From Azolla caroliniana (Eukaryota > Polypodiophyta): a DNA stretch of 64,000 bases. Below are positions 1 to 13,100 of the stretch, piece after piece. The notes under the pieces were generated by a model. The model was not told the DNA's origin and did no database searches. It worked only from the letters and a program-made list of their open reading frames with translations. The translations under genes were made by a program, and so were the position numbers. Within the stretch, counting starts at the first letter, position 1; each line of letters opens with the position of its first letter. The stretch lies in assembly GCA_043228905.1 (NCBI GenBank), contig JBHGNT010000004.1, positions 5,642,001 to 5,706,000 of the forward strand, written 5' to 3'.

Positions 1-1959
1 GTTATGGGAATAACTCTTCATAACTTCAACTTGTGGTTATGTACATTGTTTTTGTTTCTCCCAAAACTCCAAAAAATGTCTTTACAACATTGACTTTATG
101 TGTGAGACATTTGTTTGCTCCAAAATATAAGAAATCGCTTCACAACATAGGCATTGTCACATTTTACACAATCCAATGAACAGAAATGATAGCATTGTTT
201 TAGATAAACAAACTTCCCATTATGTTCATTTTAATTTTCATAAACCTATTTAAGAGTATGACTTCTTCATAATCCTAACAAGAAAAGCACAAAGACCTAC
301 TTGACAAAGTTCTTTACTAGGATAATTCAAGATATATGTTGACTAAAGTCCATTTGTTCAACAATACATGGGCATGCTTGTTGATTGCATGCATATCTAT
401 ATCACACATTACATGAATGATAACGCAAATGTATAACATGAAATGTTTTTGGATTTGGCAGCATAATGTATACCCTATCTATCTAACAAGCTTTCTTCAA
501 AAGCCTTGAAAGCTACAAATACATTGTCTACAAGCACGAGACATCACAACCAATAGTACACTCACATCTTGATTACATTATTATTGTAAGATTATTGTTG
601 TTCTTAAGAATTGGTTAAGTGGATCACACCAATGATGCAATGAATTCAATGCATGCTATATTTGTATGATGTAATTAATATGTACATCACAATACACGAT
701 GTATCAACAAGTTAGGTAGACATGATAAAATAATTGGGTTAAATAAGGAGAAAGCTGAAATGGAAAAATAGTGATGATGGCCTGTCATTTATCATAACAT
801 GTCCACCAACAACATCCCCATGAAGAAAGCACGCAAAACATCTTTTTTGTTGATACATGCTTTCATAAATCCTTTGTCCAAGGGACATGTAAAGACTACA
901 AGCTTTGTTTTAAATGGGCAATGAATTTTTCGCAATTCTATATGATGTTGTCTATATTCCTCATGCAACGTATTTCGTAAGCATGCATTATGCCCTTTAA
1001 ACATGAGCTAATTTTATGTAGACAAGTAACCTACCAATAGAAAATGATGATCTTAAATTTGTATTATGAATTCTTTTCTTCTTCTTCCTCCTCTTCTTCT
1101 TCTATGATTGTATAATAAGTTATTCCACTTTGCAAACTGCCCATACAAATCATTGTAATATGGTACAACATTTTTCGGAGTAAATATTAAGGTGTGCAAT
1201 CTCAAACTAAATTATTGAAAAAATAAAATTCTATGATAAAAACGAAAACATGTTGCTCGAGACCCGAACCCACATTCTCATGTGACTTTATTAGTACATC
1301 ATCTTGTACATAAAGGCAATGTTTGAACTTAGGTATGAATCTATAAACAATAATAAGGGTGAATGACATAAAGGCAATGATTTCACATTCTGGTTTAACG
1401 CGTATTGTCTTGTCTTGATCCTTGATACCCACTTTAGAGTGGACTTTACAAGACACATGAATTGAATCTACAATCGTTGGTCTGTTTGGCGTAAAACTTC
1501 AACCACATCACGCTTTTATACTTGATTATTTCAAGATTAATACATATTGGGCATTTTTCAAATTGAGCATGGATTTTTCAACTATCAAGGTCTATGATAT
1601 GATATTGTTTTGTCACAAACTATGACGAGAATATATAAAGGGCAACAATGCAACCTTATATACATTTGAAAAGGTGTGCGTAATGTAAACTAGAATTTGG
1701 AATAATATTAATATATTACAATAAGTCAAGTGCTCTTTCCCTATCATAGGCAAGCATACATTTGTATGAAGTTTGTAAAGAATTAGTTGGAGTTAATGCA
1801 AGCAAATTAGCAATGCATTTTGCCATGCCACATGATATTTCTCAGTGGATTGAGTCGAATATTCTACGTGCTTGTTTCATTGTGAGGTTTATTCAACCAT
1901 GAAGTTCCCATATTCTCCTTAGAGGCAAAATGGATGGGTTAGTGACGACGTCCTATTTA

Positions 1960-1960
<1 letters not shown>
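1..1960. other. Intergenic, no gene recognised
   Basis: AT-rich sequence with only short open frames, none with a recognisable domain. A short CTT-rich run lies near 1074-1102. I see no RNA gene or mobile-element hallmark. Confidence 0.6.

Positions 1961-2041
<81 letters not shown>
1961..2041. repeat. Compound microsatellite (GT)n(GA)n
   Basis: A GT run to about 1998 passes directly into a GA run ending near 2040. The same compound arrangement occurs again at 55076-55150. Confidence 0.9.
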
Positions 2042-2043
<2 letters not shown>

Positions 2044-2470
2044 TAAGGTTGCCCGATGGAGACCAGGAGGTCATGGTTTCAACCCCCACATTCCATAGTG
2101 GCATCTAGTGAATCAAGGGATATGTATGAAGTATATAATAGAGAGGTGGAAATTTGGGTTTCAAACCCAAGACGTAGTGTGCTTGTAGCATAACAACTTA
2201 CCGATAGGGTAAGCTAATTACGATAAAAAATAATAGAGAGATGGTAAGGTTGCCCAATGGAGACCACAAGGTTATTGGTTCAACCCCCACATTCCATAGT
2301 GGCATTTAGTAAATTAAGAGGATATGTATAGAGTGATAAAGAAGTGCGAAATTTGGGTTCATGAGAGAGATCGAGCATGGTGGCATCGAGTAAATTAAGA
2401 GGATATGTATGAAGTTATAGGGAAGTGAGAAATTTGGGTGTTGAACCCAATACCTAGAGGTAGTAGTCTA
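2041..2470 (+). repeat. Three degenerate copies of a SINE-like unit
   Basis: Units starting near 2041, 2239 and 2361 share a core that includes 'ggtaaggttgccc' and 'cattccatagtggcat' (the third is partial). The second copy carries 'ggttcaaccc', which fits a Pol III B-box (GWTCRANNC), and the segment before it is A-box-like. A related copy lies at 11466-11600 inside the kinase intron. I infer a tRNA-derived SINE family, partly tandemised. No poly(A) tail or target duplication was delimited. Confidence 0.4.
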
Positions 2471-2472
2471 AA

Positions 2473-2615
2473 GAACTTACCACAATGAGATAAGGCAATC
2501 ACAATAAAACATAAAGTTAATAACTTACCACTATGAGACAAGGTAATTACAATAGAACATAAAGTCAATAACTTACCACTATGCGATAAGGTAATTACAA
2601 TAAAACATAAAGTTA
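2473..2615. repeat. Tandem repeat, about 50 bp x3
   Basis: Three consecutive copies built around 'aacttaccactatgagacaa' followed by an AT-rich stretch ending in 'acataaagtt'. Copies start near 2473, 2522 and 2570 and differ at a few positions. Confidence 0.75.
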
Positions 2616-2769
2616 AGGTATAGTTATAAAACATAATAACAGTTAGAAAAACTACCAAAATTCTCAAAAACATAATATACATTATGTGTGAAAGCCCAAA
2701 GTGAAAACATTGCCTTGTATGTGAAACCCCACATGTGATACTGCAGACATTGTGTATAAAGCAAAGTTA

Positions 2770-3049
2770 GAACTTACTAGGTTAAAATGGTGCTAGTATT
2801 GTTGCATTGAAGCCCATTTTTGAAAAGCAATTAAAATCTCCAATGGATCCACAATGTTAGAACTTACTAGGTTTGGGAAAAAAATGGTGCTAGTATTATA
2901 TCATCAAAGCCCATTTTTGAAAAGCAATTAAAATCTCCAATGGGTCCACAATGTTAGATCTTGCTAGGGTTTGGGGAAAAAAATGGTGCTAGAATTGTTG
3001 CATTGAAGCCCATTTTTAAAAGCAATTCAAATCTCCATTGGATCCATAA
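2770..3049. repeat. Tandem repeat, about 95-100 bp x3
   Basis: Three head-to-tail copies carrying 'aatggtgctag', 'gaagcccattttt' and 'atctccaatgg'. They differ by point changes and by A-run length. No coding potential. Confidence 0.8.
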
Positions 3050-4532
3050 GTACTCCATAACATTAGATGTATGGTTACTTTCATGTATGGAAATTGGATT
3101 CTAATGATTTTCTTGTGATTCTCCCCATCAATTTGATCTAACAAAATTACAATGGCATATTAATGAGTTGATGCACGAACTCAATGATGTCATGGCCAAC
3201 TTTCCAGTTTGCCACCTACCATCATCATTTGCCTTTGCAACGAAAGATTTCCATGTTTTTTTTTGTTTCACATCATGCAGGTTAAACAATTTGTGCCTCC
3301 AAATATGGATGTTAAAAATTCCATTTTCCCCTTGAAAGTATTGCTTTACAAATTCGCTTTCTTCAACCGAAAAGTTTGAAAACAAAACATTATATACAAC
3401 ACAATGTGAAAACTTTGACTTTAGGCATCTCCACCCAATTGTTTAGAGAATCACATGGCTATTGATGAAAGTTCTAAATTCAAATGTAAAACATGATGAT
3501 GTGAAGGTTTCCTTTTGCGACGTTAAGCTTGTTGGTTCGATGGCTTGAAGCAATGGATTTGATTTATGCTCATTATAAAACCTATTCATAATGTTACTTT
3601 GCAATAATGCACACTATGAATTTGCTCTTTAAAAGATAGCCTCAAGTGGATAATTTTTGCATAAATAATAGGAGTAAAAACGATAGCATCACCCTTCAAA
3701 AGGCAAATGTTATCAATGCACCTCTGTTTTAAGTCAATGCTAATATAGTTTAAACTTTAGCTAAAAGAGAGTGATAATATGTACGTACACTATGAGATTC
3801 CATTCCACTAACTTGGGTCTCGAAAAAGCCCAGAGATTGCTCAACTTGTGGATCCTGTGTGATATCGCTCTTGTAAAACTATGAATGACCAAATATAAGA
3901 GAGGCAACGGCCATAAGAAACAATCATGATTTTGCAAATTGGCATAGAGTCCCCCCATCACTTGCTTGCCGAGAAGAGCTAACACAACAACCTCACTAAA
4001 GTAGATAAATCTTTTGGGATCATAAAATAATCACAATTTTTTATAGCAGATAAATTTATCTCCTTGTAAAGATTGGCAGAGATGAAGTAGATTTAGATGA
4101 TCAACCGACAACATGATATTGTATAACAAAACATACACCTTTACAATTTGTGGCCAAAGGACCGCCAGTGGGTTTTGGACTCCCAAATGTATGTGATTTT
4201 TGTACACAAAGGTTTGGGGATCACACACACACACACAATGTTGTTTAAATCATTAAGAGGAGAGGAGACTAGCTTATCATACCACGGAGGCGTCATTAAT
4301 TTCCATTATGTACTTCATTGTCCTTTTTTATTGGGTTGCATGTGATGAATAGGGGTGGTGGTGTTAGTCAACATGAAGAATATCTTCAATAAAAAGGTAA
4401 GAAAGAAGTCATGCTTTGTGCACCACAAATTCACTTCATTGACTTTGAAGCAATCGATTTAATAGACCCACCCCTTTCCTTTCTCCGCCCACCCCTCCAA
4501 CCTCTCTCCAACACCCTTTCGTGGTCGAAGAA

Positions 4533-4533
<1 letters not shown>
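3050..4533. other. Intergenic, no gene recognised
   Basis: Only short uncharacterised frames on both strands. A short CA run lies at about 4221-4237. No domain or RNA gene is seen. Confidence 0.55.

Positions 4534-4564
<31 letters not shown>
4534..4564. repeat. (AT)n microsatellite
   Basis: Uninterrupted alternating A and T, about 31 bp. Confidence 0.9.
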
Positions 4565-4567
<3 letters not shown>

Positions 4568-4748
4568 TTGATGAGATAGTCAATCTAAAACGAAACACAA
4601 TTGACTATAAAAGGGAAAAAACCGAAATCAATCCATGGTTTCTAGGTCAACTAGTGAGCGTGCATGCATGGCCACATATTGAAAGCAAAAAGCAAACGAA
4701 CGTGTAAGTGGGTTGCAAGTTGCAGAAAGGACACCGTGTAACAATTGG

Positions 4749-4784
<36 letters not shown>
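4749..4784. repeat. Compound (TC)n(AC)n microsatellite
   Basis: A TC run joined directly to an AC run. Confidence 0.9.
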
Positions 4785-4899
4785 GCATGCACGCACACCA
4801 TCACCATCACTGGCTTGCCGACACCACTAACATCACCAACACATCATGTTATAGACATAGACGTACAAATATACATAGACAGAGATAGATAGTAGACAC

Positions 4900-4964
4900 A
4901 GACATATACACATGCACATACAATACACATGACCCGTACACATACACATACACATAACACCTAC

Positions 4965-5013
<49 letters not shown>

Positions 5014-5014
5014 T
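4900..5014. repeat. ACATAC hexanucleotide repeat
   Basis: Degenerate then perfect hexamer units of 'cataca' type, most regular at 4968-5014. A long apparent - strand frame here (4833-5255) is a low-complexity by-product, not a gene. Confidence 0.85.
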
Positions 5015-5149
5015 AGGAGAGGGGGCATGGTAGTGGTGGTGTATGTCTATCATATGTAGAAAAACAAATAAAAAGAACAAAGAAAGAGAGAGGGGGGGAT
5101 ATAAAACAAACATTACATATGTACATACCAACATATTTTTTTAGCTCAA

Positions 5150-5310
5150 TAAACAAAGAAACAAAGAAACAATAAATAAAACAACAAATATAAACAAGTA
5201 AATATGTAAATAAATAAAACAACAAATATAAATAGGTAAATAAATAAAACAACAAGTATAAATAAGTAAATAAATAAAAACAACAAATCTATGTATGTAA
5301 ATACGTAAAT
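5150..5310. repeat. AAAT/ACAA-rich degenerate repeat
   Basis: Repeated 'aaataaataaaacaacaaat' type units, AT-rich, about 1 kb upstream of the kinase gene. Confidence 0.6.
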
Positions 5311-5319
5311 AAAGATAGA

Positions 5320-5959
5320 GCAGAGAGAAGAGAAGAGCTTCTCTCTCTTTCTCTCTCTCTCTCTCTCTTCTCCTCCCCTTCTCTGTCAGTCTCTGCAAGA
5401 CGCGTATCTTCCTTCCTTCGTCTTCTTTGATCTCTGTCTGTCTGTCTGTCTGTTTTAGAAGGATGCTTCTACGCAGGAGAGCCCTTTCCTTTTTGACTCG
5501 TTTCTAGCAGTCTAGCAGGATTCCATTCCCCACCGATCTCTGACGAGGGTGGGGGGGGGGCCGCATATGACCACCTTCAGACCTGATCGATCCGTACACA
5601 AGTGGAGCTTTTCGAAAACCCAATTCGGAGAATTTTAGTTTTCTGTGGGGGTCATGAAGGCTACATGTATACATAGCCTGCGTATGTTATTCGACGAAAC
5701 CCTAGACCTTACTCTGAACAGAGCATCGTCACCATCATTCAACACCATCCACATAGTGAACTCGATCACCATCAGATTGGCGATTGAATTTGATAGACCT
5801 ATAAAAAGTCATTGTTACCGCTGGCCCTCGAATCTGGTAGACCTATTGGAAATCATCGGCAACATTATTACCATTTCCAGGCTGCTCAATTTTGGATAAA
5901 GAAAAGAAAAATCTCAAAATTTGGCTCGATTTTTACAACCCTATTTTCGTCTCTCAACG
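5320..5959 (+). promoter_or_regulatory. Presumed promoter / 5' leader of the MAPKKK gene
   Basis: A dense CT tract (about 5335-5375) and a run of 'ctgt' units near 5435-5453 resemble the pyrimidine-rich leaders seen near plant transcription starts. The stretch 5640-5900 holds short upstream open frames, which would be uORFs if transcribed. I cannot place a TATA box or the start site, so this assignment rests on position and composition. Confidence 0.35.
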
Positions 5960-8900
5960 ATGCACCTCTGGTTTGGAGGCGGAGGGGGGGCGAAATCCTC
6001 TCCCTCTTCTACATCAGGGGAGAAGACGAAAGGTGGGCTCTGGATCTTGGATGGTGCCTGGAGGAAGCAAAAATCAAAGAATCTTGAGAGAGAAGAACAG
6101 TTAAGGAAATTCAATCTTGATTCTTTCAATGAAGGATCCTCCACAAGATCATCGGATTCACCCATAACACCCTATCCATTACCATCTGTGCCTTCACCTT
6201 CTTCTTCTTCCTCGTCACAGATGGGCCCAGCTGCACCACAAACTGCAAGCTATTCTACTGTGCCTGTCCAGTCTCCTATGATCGGTTCTTCAAATGCTGA
6301 AGAAGAGGATTTTGACTTTCAATTGGGGTCAACCTCGGGTTCAGGATCAACGTCGAGTGCTGGATCTCAAGAGAGTAGCTTGTCAGCTCCTCCTCGGGAC
6401 CCCTTCTTGCAATCATTTATGGTTACCCCTGGAGCTGATCCCAATGGTCGTGCAGTGGCTGATCTGAGTGGCAGTGCAATTGCCACCCTGAATGGATCTA
6501 GGTACCTTTTTTTTCCTGAATTTTTTGTCTCTTCCTCATGAACTAAATAGAAACCCTGATGGCGTAAAGTAGATCTAGGTGTGCTAGTTTGTATGAGATT
6601 GTGGGGGAGAGAGATTTGTATAAGCACCATGGCAGGCAGCTTGGTAAACATTTGCGGGCATTGGTCAACCGCCACACACCGTCGCCAAATCTGGTGACCC
6701 AGAACAATAAGCATATATAGTGTCACAAGATTTGCATGGAAACATTTATTGAGATTAAATGGAAACTATGGCAGTAGCATTGAGTAGAGGTCACCACTTT
6801 AACAAGCATTATAATGACACGAGCTTAAATGGAAAGGTTATCTGATACCATCATGAAGGTCTCTCTACTTTAACCAGTATGTATAATGACATGAGATTAA
6901 ATGTAAAGGTGATTGGGATTGCATCGCGATGGTCTCTACTACCAAGCATATGTAATGAGATGAGATTAAAGGAGATATTATGTGTACAATACTCTCACAG
7001 AGGTCTCTACCGTATGTGATGAGGAATGTAGAAAAGCTTTTACAATGTTTTTCGGTTCATTGTCCAAAAACCTTGATTTCTATGGAATTCCACCAATTTC
7101 TTAGCTGTCTCTGGCCAAAGATGTTGCTTAACAGTGATTACTATTCTGATGATAAATGTGCAAAAGGTTGTTCCACCTCTGTTTTACAACTGAAAGGGAT
7201 AGTGAGGCCTCACACTGATGTGGTGTTTGAGTGTTTGCTAAGTTAAGTGCTTATCTATATTCTCATTGTAAAGTGTGCTATTCTTGTTGTTTGGACTACT
7301 TTTGCGTGTCTGCATATATTAATCCTCATTGTAAGATGTGCAAGTCTTGTTGTTCAAACTTTGTTTATGATCTTTTTTGGGTCTTACTTTGGCGACAGGA
7401 AAGCAACTGGTGCTACCTTATCTCCGAGGTATGGCAAACAAAGACAAGAGCATTCTCAAGACAATACTTGTGAAAGCCAGCGCCTCCCATCTCCTCTGCG
7501 GGGATCTGGTCCCCATGGAGGCTCTATAATACCAAGAAATGCATCAATAAGCCCTTTGGAAAATCCCATAAGGAGTCCAAGAGGAGCAGGATTCAGGAGA
7601 GAAGAGCCAGTGGGAGCCTCGTATTATGTAAGATCTTCATCCTCATACAATCTTCATTTTAGTTAATAATATTGTTTAGTAGTCTTCTGTACCTAATGTA
7701 TATTCATTAACAGGCACAAAAAAATCCAGATGCATTACCAGTTCATAGTCCAAGGAAGAGTCCTGGACCAACTCCTAAGATACAAAGCACAGCAGCTTCT
7801 CCGCTTCATCCAAAGCTGGGAGTCCAAGACTGTACTAACCTTTTCCAGGATAAAGAATTTCATCTTTTACCTTTGCCCCCGGGTGCCCTCAATGGTTCTC
7901 CACTTCCTTTATCACCTACTTCTTCGCCATACACATCTATCCCTCGCAGTCCAGAAAGATCTACCAATCTTCAACCCAGATGGCGCAAAGGGTCTCCTCT
8001 TGGTTCAGGAACATTTGGTCAAGTCTATTCTGGCTTTCATAGGTAAATATTTATATTTCCTTCCTTTGTTTCCTTTGATGATAAAATGGGAGTTTTTGGA
8101 TTCTTCCCATCTGCAGTTCAGCAAATACAATGAACTTTAAATGTATCTGTCCCTTTCTCTCCATCAAAGACAAGTAGGAAACAATGATTTTAAACAAATA
8201 TATGTAATATGTCCTCCACTTGCACCATCAAGTGGGATTTCCCCCTGCATTTCATTTTGAAAGTTGTTGATGATTTGAACATCCATGATTTAGAAACTTG
8301 CATATTTATACTCATTAATTCATAACCTCTAGGAAGAATGTATACACATATTCACACTCTCACAGGCATTGTCTTTCTGAGTATGCTGGCAGTAATCACA
8401 ATTATTTAAGTCATCAAGTTAATTTTAAATAGATGTTGCAGTTGAGGTTTTAATAATTAGATTTATGTTTGTGAAAATAGTGAAAATGGACAGTCATGTG
8501 CGATAAAAGAAGTGCTAATCATTCCTGATAATGAGTCCTCAGTGGAAAGTGCGAAGCAATTAATGCAGGTGGTTATTATGCTCCGACTCATTACATAATA
8601 GATCTAGACCATACACTACTTAAGTACTTTCTTGGTCTTAAATTATGATCTTTATTTCATTCAGGAAATCTCTCTTCTCAGCCAGATGAAACATGCAAAT
8701 ATTGTGCAATACTATGGATCTGAGATGGTATGTTTCCAGAACTTTTTTGGTGCATATTCTAATGATGTTATATTAGGGTCTTGATACATTATCAAAGTTC
8801 TTTCTCAACTATTGTTGATACCTGTGAATATGGTATTACAGTTTGAAGATCGGCTCTTTATTTACCTCGAGTTCATGTCTAATGGTTCAATTCACAACAT

Positions 8901-10122
8901 TATCCAACAATATGGCCCATTAAGTGAAAGTTGCATCCGTGCCTACACCCGTCAAATCCTCTTGGGGTTATCTTATCTTCATGGAAAACACACTGTGCAC
9001 AGGTGTGTTTGTTTTTATAGGCATAGAACCTTTTTGAAGAAGCATATGCTTAACTTTCATGAATGAAGGATGGCGTTTGGTAGAGCATGAGAGGGAGAGC
9101 TGTCAAGTGTGTTTAATAGGACTTCTACTAATGCAAGAGTATACTGTATACAAACATGAAGGATTGAATTTGGATATTGAGAATTGTGTAGCAGCTGCCT
9201 GGTTTTTACATCTGTTATGACAGTAGGGGGATGAAATTAGTTCTCGATTCTGATGAGATAATAATAAGAACTAGGATGCAAGGAATCATTGCTTCTGGAA
9301 TGGGAAATTTACCATCTTTTCCTTTTAACCATTGCAGATACATGACCAATAGTTTCTGAATATGAAGTAGGCAACATATTTTCTGAGTAGCCAATAACAA
9401 TTACAAGCCTGGACTCACATCGTGCAAACAAGCATGATTCTAGGAATAGGAAGTATGCAACACATTTTCTGAGTGCCCTATAGCAATAAAAAACCTGGGT
9501 TAGTTTTTCCCAGACAAGAATGGTTAGTATATACCCAAACAAGCATATATTCATTGGATCGGTTCTGTTAAATGCTGCACTGAAAATGAAGTAATTGGAA
9601 TTCTCCCCTATATGATGGATTGTTGACAGTGTGTGACAAAAATTCAAGGATAAGAAAGAAAAATCTTCAGTTTAATCTGGTTTTCACGAAATGTGATTAC
9701 CTTATAATCGTATAAATGGAATGGGCAATCATTCAGTTTTGACAATCTTGAGCTTATTAACAGAATGTAGACTTGTGCAGTCTGGATAGTTGTCCTAAAT
9801 ATGATTACTTCTAAGTACTGTACCTTTTCCCAGATATTTTCATGAGATTTACCGGGATGCTCTAAGGACTTGAATTAGAATTAGTGCATTCATTATGCTC
9901 TTGTTATTTGGATGTCTTTGATATGAAATTGTATGGTTGGCTTAACAGAGATATAAAAGGTGCAAATATCCTCGTTGACAAAGGAGGGGAAGTGAAGCTT
10001 GCAGATTTTGGAATGGCCAAACATGTATGGTTTTTTCATCGCATTGTTTTGATACTTTTATATTTATGCAACTGAATGGGAATGATAGTTTGATGGGTAT
10101 TTTTGTAGAGAGATTGTATTCC

Positions 10123-10188
<66 letters not shown>

Positions 10189-13100
10189 ACAAGCATGTAA
10201 AGAACTTTTAACATGGTGAAATCTTGTAAATAGAGTCCAAATTTATATAAATAGAGTCTAAATCGACAGCATATTTATATATTGTTGGGCTCGTGTAATG
10301 TGTATTGCTCGATTCAAGGAGATGAGTTTTCTCCTGTGACAACAATACTTTACATGAGGTAACCCCCTTCTCTAATCTATCATAGAAATCTTAAGCTGCC
10401 TCCATTGTAGTTCTGACATATTTAAAAAGATACCACAAAGAAATATCTCTCATTAAAATGTCATGCTGGAACTTACCAATGATCAAAATAAAATTTGATA
10501 TAAACTTGTACTATCCATGTTCACAATAAATATTTTAAAAACTCTTGAAAAATCTGTTTGCATTTGAATATCGATCTTGTCAAAAGCTTAGAGAAGACCA
10601 TTCACATCAAATATAAAGAGTTTCTCTCATCCTATATGTAACCATTCTAATCCAATGATATACATATTTGGGGTTTTATAATTTAGTCATGCAAGTTGCA
10701 ATGAACTCTTTCAAAATTCCTCTCAATGGTTTGGGGTTGTTGTGTCGAGCTTTATTGAAAGCTTCTTATGAATGATTGGGAAGTTTGAACAATAACGAAT
10801 TACTAGAAACTTTGTATGTTGATAACATTCCATTTAGAAAGCTGCACTACATATGGCCCTCCCTTTGTTCTCCATAAATGAAGATTTGTTTCTTCAAAAC
10901 AACATTAAATAAAAAAATTGTATAGTTTTGCTGGCATGCAAGGCTCCGTCCATTGAGCCTTGAGAATAATAAATGATGTTCACACACACACATAGATTGT
11001 AAGAGGGAAGAAAAAGAGGGCCTTGAAAATTAGGAAGGAGAGGAAACTGGATAAATGCACGGAGAAAAGAAATCACAACAAGATGGAGAATTTGTATTAG
11101 CAAAAATATTTCAGAAAAAAGAGAGTACAAACACTAATTATCTGGAGACAGATGGTTCACCACATGTCTAAAAAGTATCAATTATATTATAGGATGGGTT
11201 CAACAAAGTCATTGTAATTGGAGGAAGACCATGGAAACCTAAATACGTGTACTTGGGTTATAGACAAAGTCATGTAGGATAACGGTTTTGATGAGACTAA
11301 CTTGAACTGAAGTGGATGAAACCAATGTAAAGATAAAGATAACAAATACCTAGACAGTTGCAGCTCAGTCAGTAATACCTAGATAGTTCAAGTTAGTTTT
11401 GATGAAACTAACTTGAACTGAAGTGGATGAAACCAATGTAAAGATAAAGATAACAAATACCTAGACAGTTGCAGCTCAGTCAGTAAGGTTGTTCGGCAGA
11501 AACCAGGCTATTATGCATTCACCACTATATTCTGCAGTGGCATCTAGTAAACTAGTGCATATAGTGAGATTTGACTGTGTGCATGGGATAGTAAAAATCT
11601 GGCTTGCTACTAGTTATAGCCCTATGCAGGAAAAAGAAAAGAAAAGTAGCAAATCTGTTTGTGCTTTCGATGTTGGTGGCTATAGAAGAAGGAGTCTATG
11701 TATTTGTCATACCTGGAGTTGGAAACAGAATATCGAAAAGGCAAGCAAGTTCTACCTGACTTCGCTGGAAAACCATTTTCCTCTCTGTAAATTCTAATGG
11801 CTGATTGGAGACTTGGGTTTATAGCAGAGGCTCTTACATGCAAAGAGAAAGGATATTGTTGTGACTGGTATCACTTTATTTGTGAGGTGGTTGTATATAC
11901 AGATGAGATCCACCTTATTGAGGTATATACAGATGAGATTCTCTGTTGGGTGATGTTCTCTCATAAAATGCTTAAAATTACGTCAACAGTTAAAAAGCAA
12001 AAGTTTTAAAATTATTGTCATATTAGCTGTGATAGTACTTCTTGAATTCTGCTCAAAAACTTCCACATAGACCTCGGGTTTGCTCTTTCTAGCAGCATAT
12101 ACAATGGTTTTCTTCTTAATCATGCATAGGAAAGAACATTAGACTAGGAGAACTTTCACATCCCCTGTTGTTTCTTTTGTTCTTGTTTGTAGAGGATATA
12201 CACTTGGACATGATTTGTTTGATGGACCAATGGTGGCCTTCAGTTGTGAATGACTCATGAGTATAAATGCACTACCGCTGTTCCAATATAGCTTGGACTG
12301 TCCCCACCTAAATATGACCAAAGTGGAAGAGAATAGAGTGATCCGAACTGATATTATTAACTTGGAAAACAAGATAACATGGATCAGCCCCAAAATACCA
12401 CTTGGTACAAAGATGGCCCACTATAAGACACTTCTTACATACATCGGAAGATGGATTCGTCATCAGGCCACCTTATATGGACATACATCTATCCTATGCG
12501 TTGCGTAGTGTGATAGGGCAGCTAAGAACTTCATCACATCAGCTACAGATTGAGATAGGTAGATATACACGACTACCTCTAGAAAAGAGAATTTGCCAAA
12601 TGTGTCATGAAGGAGTGGAATCTGAGGAACACTATGTTTGTCATTGTAGTGTCTTTTATGAAATCAGAGGGAGATACCATTGCCTCTTTAAACAAGGCTT
12701 TGGCCCACTACGCAAGGTAATGGAATATGAGGACCAATGACGCCTAGGACTTTTCTTGCTAGAGCTCAAGAGACATTGGGAAAAGTTGTTGATGAATACA
12801 TCCACACAAGCTCATCCACAAAGAACAATCACAACTTTCTTTAGCCCCATCACTCCTACTAATCCTACGAGTCCATCACGGGATACACAAATGGGCTCCA
12901 GACCAGGACATGACAAAGGGGTTACAATTGATCGGGCAATAGCAATTTGCTGTGCACGTAGGCGCGGGCCGCCCCCATGAACCACGCCCTCGACAGATAA
13001 AAGCCATTATCTCCCGCCATCATAGGTGCTTCCCTTGCTTCGGAGACATTTCCATTCTGGATCGACCTATGTTAGAGATCTTTCGAAGGCAAAAGCTACA

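Noticed and set aside
4833-5398. Long - strand frames rich in Tyr, Val, Leu and Cys
   Set aside because: They arise from hexamer and AAAT repeats; no domain, and composition follows the repeat.
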